DNA of 31,886 nt from JAXHUM01 sp034189325 (GTDB taxonomy: Bacteria > Desulfobacterota > DSM-4660 > Desulfatiglandales > Desulfatiglandaceae), in the NCBI GenBank assembly GCA_034189325.1, contig JAXHUM010000075.1:1-31886 (forward strand). The letters are read 5' to 3'. A model generated the notes under the pieces. That model did not search any database. It saw only the letters and a program-made list of their open reading frames with translations, and was not told where the DNA came from. Made by a program: the position numbers and the translations under genes. Shown here piece by piece: positions 16,756-25,465 of this stretch (positions within the stretch are counted from its first letter, which is position 1; the number at the start of each line of letters is the position of its first letter).

Positions 16756-17703
16756 ATGAAGGGCCTGCGAAAGATCCACTTCTGTTTGATTTTCTGGATA
16801 CTCCAGAGTCTTATCCTTCCGCAAATCCTGTTATCCCAGGACCCTCCTCAAGAAAGGGATGCCTCCCTTTCCATCTCCCTTGACCGGGATTCAGCCCATG
16901 TGGGAGACATCCTCGTCCTTTATCTCAACTATCATCTTCCCCATGGCGCTGTCCTTGACACACCGCTTCAGATAAAGGGGCTGGGAGATCTCAGCGTTGT
17001 GGATATCAAGAGCGGACCTGAGAAGATCACCGTGAGACTATGGGTCGATGCTCTCGGTTCGTGGAAGACAGGCCCCCTCTCCCTGTCCTACATCGATAAA
17101 GAGGGTAACAAAAAGGCCCTGAAAGCCGACCCTGTTTCCGTGAGGGTCCTGTCGAACCTGGGCGAAAAACCTGAGGAGGCTCAGTTGAGGCCACTCCAAG
17201 GCATTATCCCCGCAAGACCCCTATGGATGAAGGCCCTCCCATGGGTCGCGGGCGTAGCGGCTCTCCTCATAGGGGCCTTGGGCCTTGTCTGGTGGTTCAG
17301 GAGGCGGCGTCAAAATATCCTTTCCCTGACCCCCTATGATCCTCCCCATGTCGTTGCCCTCAACAGGATAAAAAAACTGGAGGCGGATCGGGTCTTTGAA
17401 AAGGGCCATGTCAAGGACTTCTACTTCCAGTTTTCCGAGATCTTGAGACAATACCTTGAATCGATCAGGGGGTTCCCCGCAGCCGAATACACCACGGAAG
17501 AGATCATCTTCCATATCCGACAGGAAGTGGATCGAGACATTGTGCCCCTTTTGCGTAACGCGGACCTCGTGAAATTCGCCGACATGGTCCCTTCACAGGC
17601 CGGAAAAGAGGAGACGGTTCGAAAGGCCCTGGATTTCATCGACCGGACAAGCCCCCGGACTGAGGGAGAAGATATGAAGGAAACAGAGGGAGGGAGATCG
17701 TGA
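16756..17703 (+). CDS. Membrane protein with BatD/DUF4381-like layout
   Basis: The 315-residue protein opens with a signal or anchor helix (FCLIFWILQSLILPQILLS). A periplasmic beta-rich domain of about 110 residues follows (SLDRDSAHVGDILVLYLNYH resembles the start of BatD domains). A membrane helix WVAGVAALLIGALGLVWWF comes next, then an arginine-rich border and a cytoplasmic helical part with DPPHVVALNRIKKLEADRVF and EILRQYLESIRGFPAAEYTT. This is the DUF4381 arrangement usual between DUF58 and BatA genes. The ATG at 16756 lies one base after the DUF58 stop and has GGAGG 10 bases upstream. It ends overlapping the BatA start by one base. The molecular role is unknown; membrane anchoring of the VWA complex is inferred. 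Confidence 0.82.
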   Translation: MKGLRKIHFCLIFWILQSLILPQILLSQDPPQERDASLSISLDRDSAHVGDILVLYLNYHLPHGAVLDTPLQIKGLGDLSVVDIKSGPEKITVRLWVDALGSWKTGPLSLSYIDKEGNKKALKADPVSVRVLSNLGEKPEEAQLRPLQGIIPARPLWMKALPWVAGVAALLIGALGLVWWFRRRRQNILSLTPYDPPHVVALNRIKKLEADRVFEKGHVKDFYFQFSEILRQYLESIRGFPAAEYTTEEIIFHIRQEVDRDIVPLLRNADLVKFADMVPSQAGKEETVRKALDFIDRTSPRTEGEDMKETEGGRS

Positions 17704-18698
17704 TGCTGTTCCGATTCGCCTATCCGACCCTCCTGTTTCTCCTTATCATTGTGGCTGGAGGGCTGGTTTTCTCCTTCCGAAGAAGACCTCCGAGCATCAC
17801 CCATTCCCTCACTACACGCCTGATCCGGATGGCCGGTGGCGGCCACAGGGTTCTCGGATGGATCCCCCATCTTCTCCGGGCCGCTTGCCTCGTCCTGCTT
17901 ATTCTTGCCGCGGCCAGACCGCAGTTCTACAATGTCTCGAGGGAAATCAGGTCTCCCGGCGTGGATATCATGCTCTGTCTGGACACCTCAGGATCGATGC
18001 GGGCCCTTGATTTTCAAATCAACGACAGGCCGGTGACACGTTTGACGGCGGTCAAGAAAGTGGTGAGTGAGTTCATCAAAAAGAGGGAGTCCGACCGGAT
18101 CGGGCTGGTCGTCTTTGGTGAAGAGGCATTCACCCAGTCGCCTCTGACCATGGACAAAGGACTCCTTATGGGCCTGGTCGAAAAGATGCAAATCGGCATG
18201 GCAGGTGACAGCACGGCCATTGGTTCGGCCATAGCCATCGGCGGCAAGAGATTGAAAGATCTGAAGGCCAAGTCGCGGATACTTGTCCTCCTCACAGATG
18301 GAAGAAACAATGCGGGCAGGATTTCGCCCGAGGCCGCGGCAGAGGCGGTAAAGGCGCTGGGTATCAAGATCTATTCCATCGGAGTCGGCGGGAAGGGCCC
18401 GGCGCCTTTTCTGGCCAGAGGGTTTTTCGGGGACCGTATTGTCCACAAAAGGGTAGACCTGGATGAAATGACCCTCAAGCGTGTGGCTGAACTGGGAGCG
18501 GGAAAATACTTCAGGGCCGCTGACAGCGAACAACTGTCTGAAATATACGATATAATAGACAGGGAAGAAAAGACCGAAGTCAAGGTCAAGGAGTTCTTTC
18601 ATTTTAGGGAGCTGTATCACCTGTTTCTGGTCCCGGCCCTCTTGCTCCTCGGCCTTGAGATCTTGATAAAGACGTTTATCTTGAGGATTCTACCGTGA
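17703..18698 (+). CDS. batA: VWA domain protein, BatA-like
   Basis: The 331-residue protein has two N-terminal membrane helices (LLFLLIIVAGGLVFS and LLRAACLVLLILAAARPQ), a VWA domain and a C-terminal helix (LYHLFLVPALLLLGLEILI). The metal-ion site is complete: DTSGS in MLCLDTSGSMRA, the Thr in GDSTAIGSAIA and the Asp in LLTDGRNNAG. BatA proteins of aerotolerance loci have this exact layout. The protein probably displays its VWA domain at the membrane to bind partners remodelled by MoxR. Start and stop overlap with both neighbours by 1 and 4 bases, suggesting translational coupling. The bat name is by synteny and layout. Confidence 0.9.
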   Translation: MLFRFAYPTLLFLLIIVAGGLVFSFRRRPPSITHSLTTRLIRMAGGGHRVLGWIPHLLRAACLVLLILAAARPQFYNVSREIRSPGVDIMLCLDTSGSMRALDFQINDRPVTRLTAVKKVVSEFIKKRESDRIGLVVFGEEAFTQSPLTMDKGLLMGLVEKMQIGMAGDSTAIGSAIAIGGKRLKDLKAKSRILVLLTDGRNNAGRISPEAAAEAVKALGIKIYSIGVGGKGPAPFLARGFFGDRIVHKRVDLDEMTLKRVAELGAGKYFRAADSEQLSEIYDIIDREEKTEVKVKEFFHFRELYHLFLVPALLLLGLEILIKTFILRILP

Positions 18699-19696
18699 CC
18701 TTCGCCCATCTCTGGATACTCCATCTTCTATGGCTTTTGCCTCTGACCGCCTTTGTCCTTGTGGTCGGTCACCGTCGAAAGATGAGGGCTATGGAGGGGC
18801 TGGCCGATCCCGAGCTTCTCAAACGTCTCACCGGCCCTTTCAGCAGGGGGAGGGCCCTGATCAAAGGGGTCCTCGTCGTGGTGGGGATCGGCCTGATGCT
18901 CTTTGCCCTGGCCGGGCCCCGTTGGGGAAGTCATTACCAGGAGGTCCGTCAAAAGGGTGTGGACATCATGATACTTGTTGATGTCTCTCCCAGCATGTTG
19001 GTGGAGGATATCAAACCGGATCGCCTGGAAAGGGCCAGGAGAGAGATCTCTGATTTTCTCAGGGTGGTCCAGGGAGACAGGGTGGGACTGGTGGCCTTTT
19101 CAGGCGCGGCCTTTGTCCAGTGTCCCTTGACGCTGGACTATGGGGCCCTGGAAATGTTTTTGAGCGCCGTTCATCCGGGCCTGGTCCCTGTGCCGGGCAC
19201 CGATCTGGGAGCGGCCATTGAAGCGGGTATCTCCGCGTTTGACCCGGATTCCGAGACAGACCGCGTGATCTTGATGATAACAGATGGGGAAGATCATGAA
19301 GGAGGGGGGATCAAGGCGGCGGAAAAGGCAGCGGAAATGGGAATCCGAATCTTTGTCTACGGCCTGGGAGAGGGGGCCGGCGGTCCTATTCCTCAAGATG
19401 ACGGCACAGGGGGCTTCAAGAAGGACAAGGGCGGTCAGATGGTCCTGTCCAGACTCGATGAACAGGGACTCAGGGAGATCGCCTCCCTATCGGGCGGGGA
19501 TTACGTGCGCTCCGTGGTGGGAGACCTTGACCTGGACATGCTCTATTTTGACGGGATCAAGACCGCGACTGAGGCCAGGACCCTTAAGAGCGGAAAGATA
19601 AAGGTCTATGAAGAACGGTTTACACTCTTTCTCTTGGGGGCCCTTTTTGTGTTAGTTTTGGAATGGCTTGTTGTGGACAGGAGGCGGGTAAACTGA
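18695..19696 (+). CDS. batB: VWA domain protein, BatB-like
   Basis: The 333-residue protein parallels the preceding one: N-terminal helices (LWILHLLWLLPLTAFVLVV and ALIKGVLVVVGIGLMLFALA), a VWA domain and a C-terminal helix (FTLFLLGALFVLVLEWLVV). The metal site is DVSPS in ILVDVSPSML, Thr in PGTDLGAAIEAG and Asp in MITDGEDHEGGG. The D(V/I)SxSM..D(I/V).P.RL.RA arrangement is characteristic of BatB. The start is GTG within a GTGA overlap with the batA stop. The tandem BatA/BatB pair probably arose by duplication and forms a hetero-complex; that is inferred from the family, not visible here. Confidence 0.9.
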   Translation: MTFAHLWILHLLWLLPLTAFVLVVGHRRKMRAMEGLADPELLKRLTGPFSRGRALIKGVLVVVGIGLMLFALAGPRWGSHYQEVRQKGVDIMILVDVSPSMLVEDIKPDRLERARREISDFLRVVQGDRVGLVAFSGAAFVQCPLTLDYGALEMFLSAVHPGLVPVPGTDLGAAIEAGISAFDPDSETDRVILMITDGEDHEGGGIKAAEKAAEMGIRIFVYGLGEGAGGPIPQDDGTGGFKKDKGGQMVLSRLDEQGLREIASLSGGDYVRSVVGDLDLDMLYFDGIKTATEARTLKSGKIKVYEERFTLFLLGALFVLVLEWLVVDRRRVN

Positions 19697-19707
19697 AGGC
19701 AAAGCAG

Positions 19708-20574
19708 ATGCGAAATTTCATTGTTGCCATATTGATTTTCTCACTCTTTTTGACAGGGGGATACGCACTGGCTGAGGAGACCGCCGACGAGTTCTATTTG
19801 AAGGGCCGGTTCGCCGAGGCCGAGAAGGCTTACGCCCGTTCAGACATGGACCATCCCAAAGATCTTCGGTATCGTTACAACAGGGGGTGCGCCGCCTTTC
19901 AGAAATCGGATTACAAGGGGGCCCGGGCCGCTTTTGAGAGTGTGATAAGGAGGACCAAGGACAAGGAACTGTCGTTCAAGGCCTCATACAACCTGGGCAA
20001 TACCGCCTTTAGGTCGGGTGATTTTGAGGGGGCTGCGGCCCATTACAAAAAAGCGATCCAGGTCAACAGGGACAATGAAGATGCTCGTTATAATCTGGAG
20101 CTCAGCCTGAGGGAGCTCAAAAAACAGAAAGAAAAGGCAAAAAAGGAGCCGAAGCAGCCTCAAGGCCCTGGGGACCAAAAAGATAAAAAAGGAGACCGAT
20201 CCCAGGAGGGCCAGGAGGGACAATCCGATGAAAAGGCCCCTCCCGGACAGGAAAAAACCGACAAGGCCGACAAAGGAGACAAAGAGTCCCGGAAGGACCC
20301 GCAAAGAGAGGATGGAAACAGACAGGGCCTGGATCGCATGCCGAAAGAGGAAAAAGAAGATCTTGCCGGAGAGCTCAAGCCCAGACAGGGCATGGCGGGC
20401 GATGAGGCGGAAGAAGAGAGATCTGGAAAACCTCCGCAGGCAGGGGTTGCTGCTTTTGACAGAAAAAAAGCCGAGGCCCTATTGGACAACCTCAAGGAGG
20501 ATCGTTCCCGTTTTCTCCGTTTCCAGGTCCCGGAGGGCAAGAAACAGGGCGTGAGATCGGGAAAGGACTGGTAA
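19708..20574 (+). CDS. batC: TPR protein, BatC-like
   Basis: The 288-residue protein has a signal peptide (FIVAILIFSLFLTGGYALA) and about three TPR units between residues 23 and 130 (for example SYNLGNTAFRSGDFEGAAAH). A long low-complexity stretch rich in Lys, Gln, Asp and Gly follows (about 136-210). The C-terminal helix DRKKAEALLDNLKEDRSRFL ends in GKDW, which is the usual BatC ending. I start it at 19708 because a signal peptide follows directly; an in-frame ATG at 19663 lies inside batB. It is likely an exported scaffold protein. The charged linker is suited to bridging partners, which is inference. Confidence 0.87.
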   Translation: MRNFIVAILIFSLFLTGGYALAEETADEFYLKGRFAEAEKAYARSDMDHPKDLRYRYNRGCAAFQKSDYKGARAAFESVIRRTKDKELSFKASYNLGNTAFRSGDFEGAAAHYKKAIQVNRDNEDARYNLELSLRELKKQKEKAKKEPKQPQGPGDQKDKKGDRSQEGQEGQSDEKAPPGQEKTDKADKGDKESRKDPQREDGNRQGLDRMPKEEKEDLAGELKPRQGMAGDEAEEERSGKPPQAGVAAFDRKKAEALLDNLKEDRSRFLRFQVPEGKKQGVRSGKDW

Positions 20575-20575
20575 A

Positions 20576-22339
20576 TTGGATAAGGTTGCTCACATAAAGA
20601 AGGGGATGATCATACTTCTCTACCTTTTTCTGACGGCGCTTCCCTGTTACGGTGGAGAGACTGTCTCCGTCAGCATCGAGCTCGACAGAAGCGAGGCCTT
20701 TGTGTCCGATTCCATAAGGATGAAAGTCAAGGTATCAGGGGCGAGAAAGCTTAAGTCCGAACCGGTCCTTAAAGGGCTCGAATCCTTTGAAGTGAGAAAA
20801 GGAGGGAGTTCGAGCCGTGTCCAAATCATCAACGGTCGGGTCGAATCAGGGGTGGACTACAACTATGAAATCTACCCTTCAAAGACAGGGGACTTTCGAA
20901 TCGGACCTGCCGAGGTGATGATCGGCAACAGGCTCGTGAAAAGCAACCAAGAGGCCTTGACCGTGCGCACGCCCTCGGAGACCTCGGGAATCAACAGGGG
21001 GGCCGTCTTTTTGAGCGCGACCCTCTCTTCAACGGACGTTTATGTTGAAGAGCAGGCATTGTACACTTTGAGACTTTACAGACAGGTTCGGGTACGGAAT
21101 ATTTCACTGGAACTCCCAAAGAGTGATCACCTCCAATTTACCCAGCTTGGCGAGCCTGTGGAATACAGAGGACTGTACAACCAAAAGCCCTATCAGATTC
21201 TTGAAGTGCGCTATGCATTGACCGCCTCAGAAGAGGGGACCTATGGAATTCGTCCGGCCAGAATGTCCATGCTCGTTATGCGTCAAGGAGGGGGTTTTTC
21301 GAGGAATCCTTTTGACGATGACTTCTTTGCCCTCTCTTCGGGAAGGCCTCAGACAGTGGCAAGCGAGCCCCTGGAGCTGGTTGCAAAGCCCCTGCCTACC
21401 GAGGGAAGACCGTTGGATTTCAGCGGTCTTGTAGGAGACTTTCGCATAGAGGCCCGGATCCGTCCGGAAGAGATAAAGGTGGGGGAATCCGCCACGCTCA
21501 TGGTCCTGATTAGGGGTCGTGGAAACGTCAAACTTATGCCGGATCTGAAGATCCCTCCCCTGGAAGATACCAAGGTCTATCCTGATCAGCCCGTATTGGA
21601 GGAGGAAAAGGATAGCCGGGGACTGGTCGGGGCCAAGACAATGAAATGGGCCCTCGTCCCTGAGAAGGAGGGGGAATACGAGTTGGCTCCCCTGACAGTC
21701 AGTTTTTTTGACGCTCAAAACCATAGATACAGGATCATCCGTTCGTCGTCACTCAAGCTGAACGTACTGCCGGGGGAGGAAAAGAGGCCTCTTGTGGTTG
21801 CGGGAAGGCAGCAGGGAAGAGAACCGGAGCCGGTCAAAAAGGAAATAGAGGAACTGGGACGCGACATTCTCCCGGTTCATACCTCCTTCGAGTCTCTCAG
21901 ATCGTCATCTCAAGGCCCTGCCGAGGGCCTGTTCTTCTGGCTGCTTCTGATGGGGCCGCTCCTCCTCTATGGCGGGGGCTTTTGTCTCCTCAAATTGAAT
22001 AGGAAATCTGCAAGTTCGAAAGAGGCCCAGAAATCAAAAAAATCCGCAGGGGCTTTTTACAGGAAATGCCGCGTCAATGAACTGACCTCCGATGAGATGA
22101 TGTCGTCGGTAAGGCAATATCTGAACACCAGGTTCGGACTCTTTCTCGGTTCCTTGACAGCCAAGGAGGCAGGTGAGATATTAAGGAAAAGGGGTGTGTC
22201 AAGGGCGACCGCCGGTGAATTTGAAGATCTTGTCAGAGGACTTGAGGATGCTATCTACACCGGTGAGGGGAGCAGGGTCTGTCATGGGCAAGAGGCTCTT
22301 GTCGACATCATCAAGCGCCTGGAAAAGGAGGCCCGATGA
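20576..22339 (+). CDS. batD: BatD family protein (aerotolerance)
   Basis: The 587-residue protein has an N-terminal signal helix (MIILLYLFLTALPCYGGE) and a periplasmic region of repeated beta domains. VSVSIELDRSEAFVSDSIRM and EARIRPEEIKVGESATLMVL are the two typical BatD domain starts. A membrane helix lies near residues 455-475 (GLFFWLLLMGPLLLYGGGF), followed by a cytoplasmic helical tail. The most likely start is TTG at 20576, one base after the batC stop, with AAAGGA about 10 bases upstream; an ATG at 20606 has its purine stretch too close. The 3' end overlaps batE by 4 bases (ATGA). The length fits BatD proteins. Confidence 0.87.
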   Translation: MDKVAHIKKGMIILLYLFLTALPCYGGETVSVSIELDRSEAFVSDSIRMKVKVSGARKLKSEPVLKGLESFEVRKGGSSSRVQIINGRVESGVDYNYEIYPSKTGDFRIGPAEVMIGNRLVKSNQEALTVRTPSETSGINRGAVFLSATLSSTDVYVEEQALYTLRLYRQVRVRNISLELPKSDHLQFTQLGEPVEYRGLYNQKPYQILEVRYALTASEEGTYGIRPARMSMLVMRQGGGFSRNPFDDDFFALSSGRPQTVASEPLELVAKPLPTEGRPLDFSGLVGDFRIEARIRPEEIKVGESATLMVLIRGRGNVKLMPDLKIPPLEDTKVYPDQPVLEEEKDSRGLVGAKTMKWALVPEKEGEYELAPLTVSFFDAQNHRYRIIRSSSLKLNVLPGEEKRPLVVAGRQQGREPEPVKKEIEELGRDILPVHTSFESLRSSSQGPAEGLFFWLLLMGPLLLYGGGFCLLKLNRKSASSKEAQKSKKSAGAFYRKCRVNELTSDEMMSSVRQYLNTRFGLFLGSLTAKEAGEILRKRGVSRATAGEFEDLVRGLEDAIYTGEGSRVCHGQEALVDIIKRLEKEAR

Positions 22340-23103
22340 GAAGAAACGTCCTCCTGGCATTAGGCCTTAGCTTCCTGATCCTCCTTGCTCCCGATACCAC
22401 GAGGGCCCAGACCGAGGAGGGGGCGGAGATCTTTGTCCAGGCCAACCAGGCCTTTAAGGCGGATCGTTTTGACGAGGCAGCCGAAGGCTATAAGAGGTTG
22501 CTCCATTCGGGGTACCAGAGCGGTCATCTCTACTACAACCTGGGCAATGCCTATTTTAAGTCAGACCGGTTGGGGAGGGCGATCTTGAACTACAAGCGGG
22601 CCCGCCTCTTGATCCCCCGTGATGCCGACCTCAACTTCAATCTTTCTCAGGCCCTTGACCGTGTTGTAGATGATGTGCCCGAGGAGAAGAGCTTCGTGAC
22701 CATGACCTTCTTCTGGCTCGATTCTCTGACCCTGGCGGAACTCTTTTTCGGCTTTGCCCTGATCAATGTGTTTTTTTGGGGCATCCTCTTTATCAGGCTC
22801 TTTATCAGGGTGGAATGGACCTACTACGCGGCCTTTGTGCTATTGATCTTCTGGATCGTATCGGGGACCTCGTTCGGTTTGAAGTGGTATCAGATCGCAA
22901 CAAATGACAGGGCGGTTATCCTCCATGAGGAAGTGAGTGTTATGGCCGGTCCTGATGCGAACGATACCATACTGTTCAAACTGCATGAAGGGACCACCAT
23001 CCGCCATGAAAGGTCGGAAGATGGATGGAGTCTTGTCCGTTTGTCAAAGGACAGACGCGGCTGGGTACCTTCCGACTCTATTGAAGAGATACAAGGCCGC
23101 TAA
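22336..23103 (+). CDS. batE: TPR and SH3-like protein, BatE-like
   Basis: The 255-residue protein has a signal peptide, two TPR units (ANQAFKADRFDEAAEGYKRL and YYNLGNAYFKSDRLGRAILN), two membrane helices (LAELFFGFALINVFFWGILF and YYAAFVLLIFWIVSGTSFG) and a C-terminal bacterial SH3 domain. The SH3 part contains VSVMAGPDANDTILFKLHEG and ends WSLVRLSKDRRGWVPSDSIE. This TPR-TM-TM-SH3 layout is that of BatE. The SH3 domain may bind peptidoglycan or a partner protein outside the membrane. It begins within the batD stop and closes the Bat set. Confidence 0.88.
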   Translation: MRRNVLLALGLSFLILLAPDTTRAQTEEGAEIFVQANQAFKADRFDEAAEGYKRLLHSGYQSGHLYYNLGNAYFKSDRLGRAILNYKRARLLIPRDADLNFNLSQALDRVVDDVPEEKSFVTMTFFWLDSLTLAELFFGFALINVFFWGILFIRLFIRVEWTYYAAFVLLIFWIVSGTSFGLKWYQIATNDRAVILHEEVSVMAGPDANDTILFKLHEGTTIRHERSEDGWSLVRLSKDRRGWVPSDSIEEIQGR

Positions 23104-23155
23104 ACAGGGGCCGGCGCAATTTGACTGTTTTCACAGGAGAGGAAGGAGTCTATTG

Positions 23156-25234
23156 ATGACAGAGGACCTTCGGTGGATCAGAACCCATTGCTCAAGACTG
23201 GATCATGGCGGTTGTGCCATTCAGGTCGGTGTCAAACAGGGCCGAATCGTCAAGATAAAGGGCGACCCCGAGGGGTATCTGAACAGGGGGTATGTCTGTC
23301 CGAAAGGGCTGATGTCTCATGAACGCCTCGATCACCCGGGAAGGCTCACACACCCTTTCAGGAGGGTCGGAAAGAGAGGGGAGGGCAGGTGGGAGCAGAT
23401 CTCATGGACAGAGGCCATAGACACCATTGCCGAAAACCTGAACAGGGTCAAGGAGTCCTGCGGACCCCGGGCGGTGGCCTTCTGCCAAGGCATGCCCAAG
23501 GGCTTGGAGCATTTCGTGGCCATCCGCCTGGCCAATATTTTCGGGTCTCCAAACGTCGTGGGGGTCCAGGATGTCTGTCATGCCCCACGGGAGATTTCGG
23601 GAATCCACACCTGCGGTTTTTATCCTGAGACCGATTTTCACTACAAGAGTGAACTGGTTCTTCTCTGGGGAAGCAATATCACCAGCACCAACGAAGAGGG
23701 TGATATTTGCAGTCTTCTTCTGGATCAGGTCCGGGAAGGGACAGGACTGATCGTCGTTGACCCGCGGAGGACGGAGCTGGCCAGAAGGGCGGTCCACTGG
23801 CTCCAGATTCGGCCCGGGACGGATAGTGCCCTGGCCCTGGCCTTTCTTCACGTGGTGATTGAAGAGGGTCTGTATGACCAAGACTTCGTTCACAACTGGA
23901 CTTATGGGTTCGAGGAGCTCAAGAGCCATGTCAAGGCCTATAGTCCTGAAAAGATGGCGGAGATCACCTGGGTCCCGTCGAGTCAAATCCGAGAGGCCGC
24001 ACGGACCTATGCGGCGAGCCGGCCAGCCGCTCTCAGGTGGGGAAACCCGATTGAACACACCACCACCAATTTTGACGCGGCACGGGCACTTGTCTGTCTT
24101 ATGGCGATCTGCGGCAACCTGGATATCCCTGGCGGTAATATCCACTCCAACATGGCAAAGACACTCGGACTTGGGAAATTCGTCAGGGCCGACCTGATCC
24201 CTGGAAAGAGAAAGGAGATGGTCCACGCCCACCATCATACCCTTCCACGGCTGATGACCGTGCCGCCCGCCTTTTTCAGAGAGGCGGTCCTGGAAGGATC
24301 CCCCTATCCCATCAAGGCTGCCTATTGCCAGTGTGCCAATCCTTTGTTGTCCTATGCGGACAGCAGGAGGACCTATGAGGCCTTGATGAAACTCGAATTT
24401 CTCGCGGTCTCCGATCTCTTCATGACCCCCACGGCTGCGCTTGCCGATATTGTCCTCCCTGCAGCCACACAATTTGAGTTCAACGACATCGGTAACTACG
24501 GAGTGGGGCACAACTATATCCTGGCGAGGCCCAAAATTGTCGACCCCCCTGGGGAATGTTGGCCTGACACGAAGATCTTGAACGAGCTGGGAAAATCTCT
24601 TACTCCAAAGGAATACTGGTATGATAACTACGAAGACTTGCTTGACGAGGTCGTGAGACCCTCCGGCATCAACTACTCTCAGTTGGTTGCGCAGGGGCAC
24701 CTCTGCGCCGAACAAAACTTTAGAAAGTACCTCGACTCCGGCTTTCAGACCCCTACAAAAAAGGTGGAGCTTATGTTAAGCAATGCGGAGAAACTCAAGG
24801 TCTCCCCCTTACCCCGATTTGAAGGACTGCCCGAGGATAAGGATACTGAGTATGGTCTCGTATTGACCAGTTCCAAAGACCCTTACTATCTGCACTCATC
24901 CTATCGATGGGTTGACAGGTTGAGAAAAAAGAGTCCCCACCCGAAAGTTCGGATTCATCCGACCACAGCTCAAGACCATCGTATCAAAGAAGGGGACGAG
25001 GTAATCATCAAGACCAGACACGGCCAAATCACCCAGATGGCCCATCTGACAGACCACGTTCACCCAAAGGTGGTTCATGCTGACTATGGGTGGTGGTTTC
25101 CCGAAGGGGATTCAAGATGTCAGTATGAATGGGATAGGGCCAATTTCAATATCCTCACCTCCTGCAGGGAGGTGGGCAGGGAGTTCGGGACCCCCAATCT
25201 CAAAGGAATTGCCTGTTCCATAAAACGGAAATAG
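23156..25234 (+). CDS. Molybdopterin-dependent oxidoreductase, cytoplasmic
   Basis: This 692-residue protein is of the DMSO reductase/formate dehydrogenase superfamily. The N-terminus carries a [4Fe-4S] motif (C12, C20 and C48) in which the expected second cysteine is replaced by Asp16 (HCSRLDHGGC). The likely Mo/W ligand is Cys141 in VQDVCHAPREISG. Typical molybdopterin-binding blocks follow, such as LVLLWGSNITSTN, LIVVDPRRTELARRA and FMTPTAALADIVLPA, with a C-terminal dinucleotide-binding domain. There is no twin-arginine signal, so it acts in the cytoplasm. The ATG at 23156 has GGAAGGAG 8 bases upstream; an in-frame ATG at 22937 lies inside batE. No electron-transfer subunit is adjacent. 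The substrate cannot be told; thiosulfate/polysulfide reductase-like and acetylene-hydratase-like enzymes share this shape. Confidence 0.9.
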   Translation: MTEDLRWIRTHCSRLDHGGCAIQVGVKQGRIVKIKGDPEGYLNRGYVCPKGLMSHERLDHPGRLTHPFRRVGKRGEGRWEQISWTEAIDTIAENLNRVKESCGPRAVAFCQGMPKGLEHFVAIRLANIFGSPNVVGVQDVCHAPREISGIHTCGFYPETDFHYKSELVLLWGSNITSTNEEGDICSLLLDQVREGTGLIVVDPRRTELARRAVHWLQIRPGTDSALALAFLHVVIEEGLYDQDFVHNWTYGFEELKSHVKAYSPEKMAEITWVPSSQIREAARTYAASRPAALRWGNPIEHTTTNFDAARALVCLMAICGNLDIPGGNIHSNMAKTLGLGKFVRADLIPGKRKEMVHAHHHTLPRLMTVPPAFFREAVLEGSPYPIKAAYCQCANPLLSYADSRRTYEALMKLEFLAVSDLFMTPTAALADIVLPAATQFEFNDIGNYGVGHNYILARPKIVDPPGECWPDTKILNELGKSLTPKEYWYDNYEDLLDEVVRPSGINYSQLVAQGHLCAEQNFRKYLDSGFQTPTKKVELMLSNAEKLKVSPLPRFEGLPEDKDTEYGLVLTSSKDPYYLHSSYRWVDRLRKKSPHPKVRIHPTTAQDHRIKEGDEVIIKTRHGQITQMAHLTDHVHPKVVHADYGWWFPEGDSRCQYEWDRANFNILTSCREVGREFGTPNLKGIACSIKRK

Positions 25235-25381
25235 CGTGACCTTAGGGGCTGTCCCTTACCGTATAATTGCTTTCCATTCTGTTTTGTCGTTACCATAGCG
25301 GGCATGAATCATCCGCAAATCAAGGCCTTCATCTTTATCCTTGGTTTATCCTTGGCACATGACCCCAAATCACCTATAGTC

Positions 25382-25409
25382 TTGTCAAAAGAATGGGGCT
25401 CTTTATGAT
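25382..25409 (+). promoter_or_regulatory. Sigma-70-type promoter for the repeat-protein gene
   Basis: TTGTCA at 25382-25387 and TATGAT at 25404-25409 are separated by 16 bases and lie about 57 bases before the ATG at 25466. This suggests a transcript separate from the Bat block. Confidence 0.55.
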
Positions 25410-25465
25410 TTTTCTTTTGCCTGGCGTGAGGAGAATCTCTTTGTGTCAGATAAGGAGGAAAGAGG

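Noticed and set aside
23402..24715. A 437-codon minus-strand open frame
   Set aside because: It lies opposite the molybdopterin oxidoreductase and shows no domain of its own.
25340..25365. TTGGCAC as a sigma-54 promoter before the repeat protein
   Set aside because: The required GC element at the -12 position is absent (ATGACCCCAA follows). A better sigma-70 promoter lies at 25382-25409.
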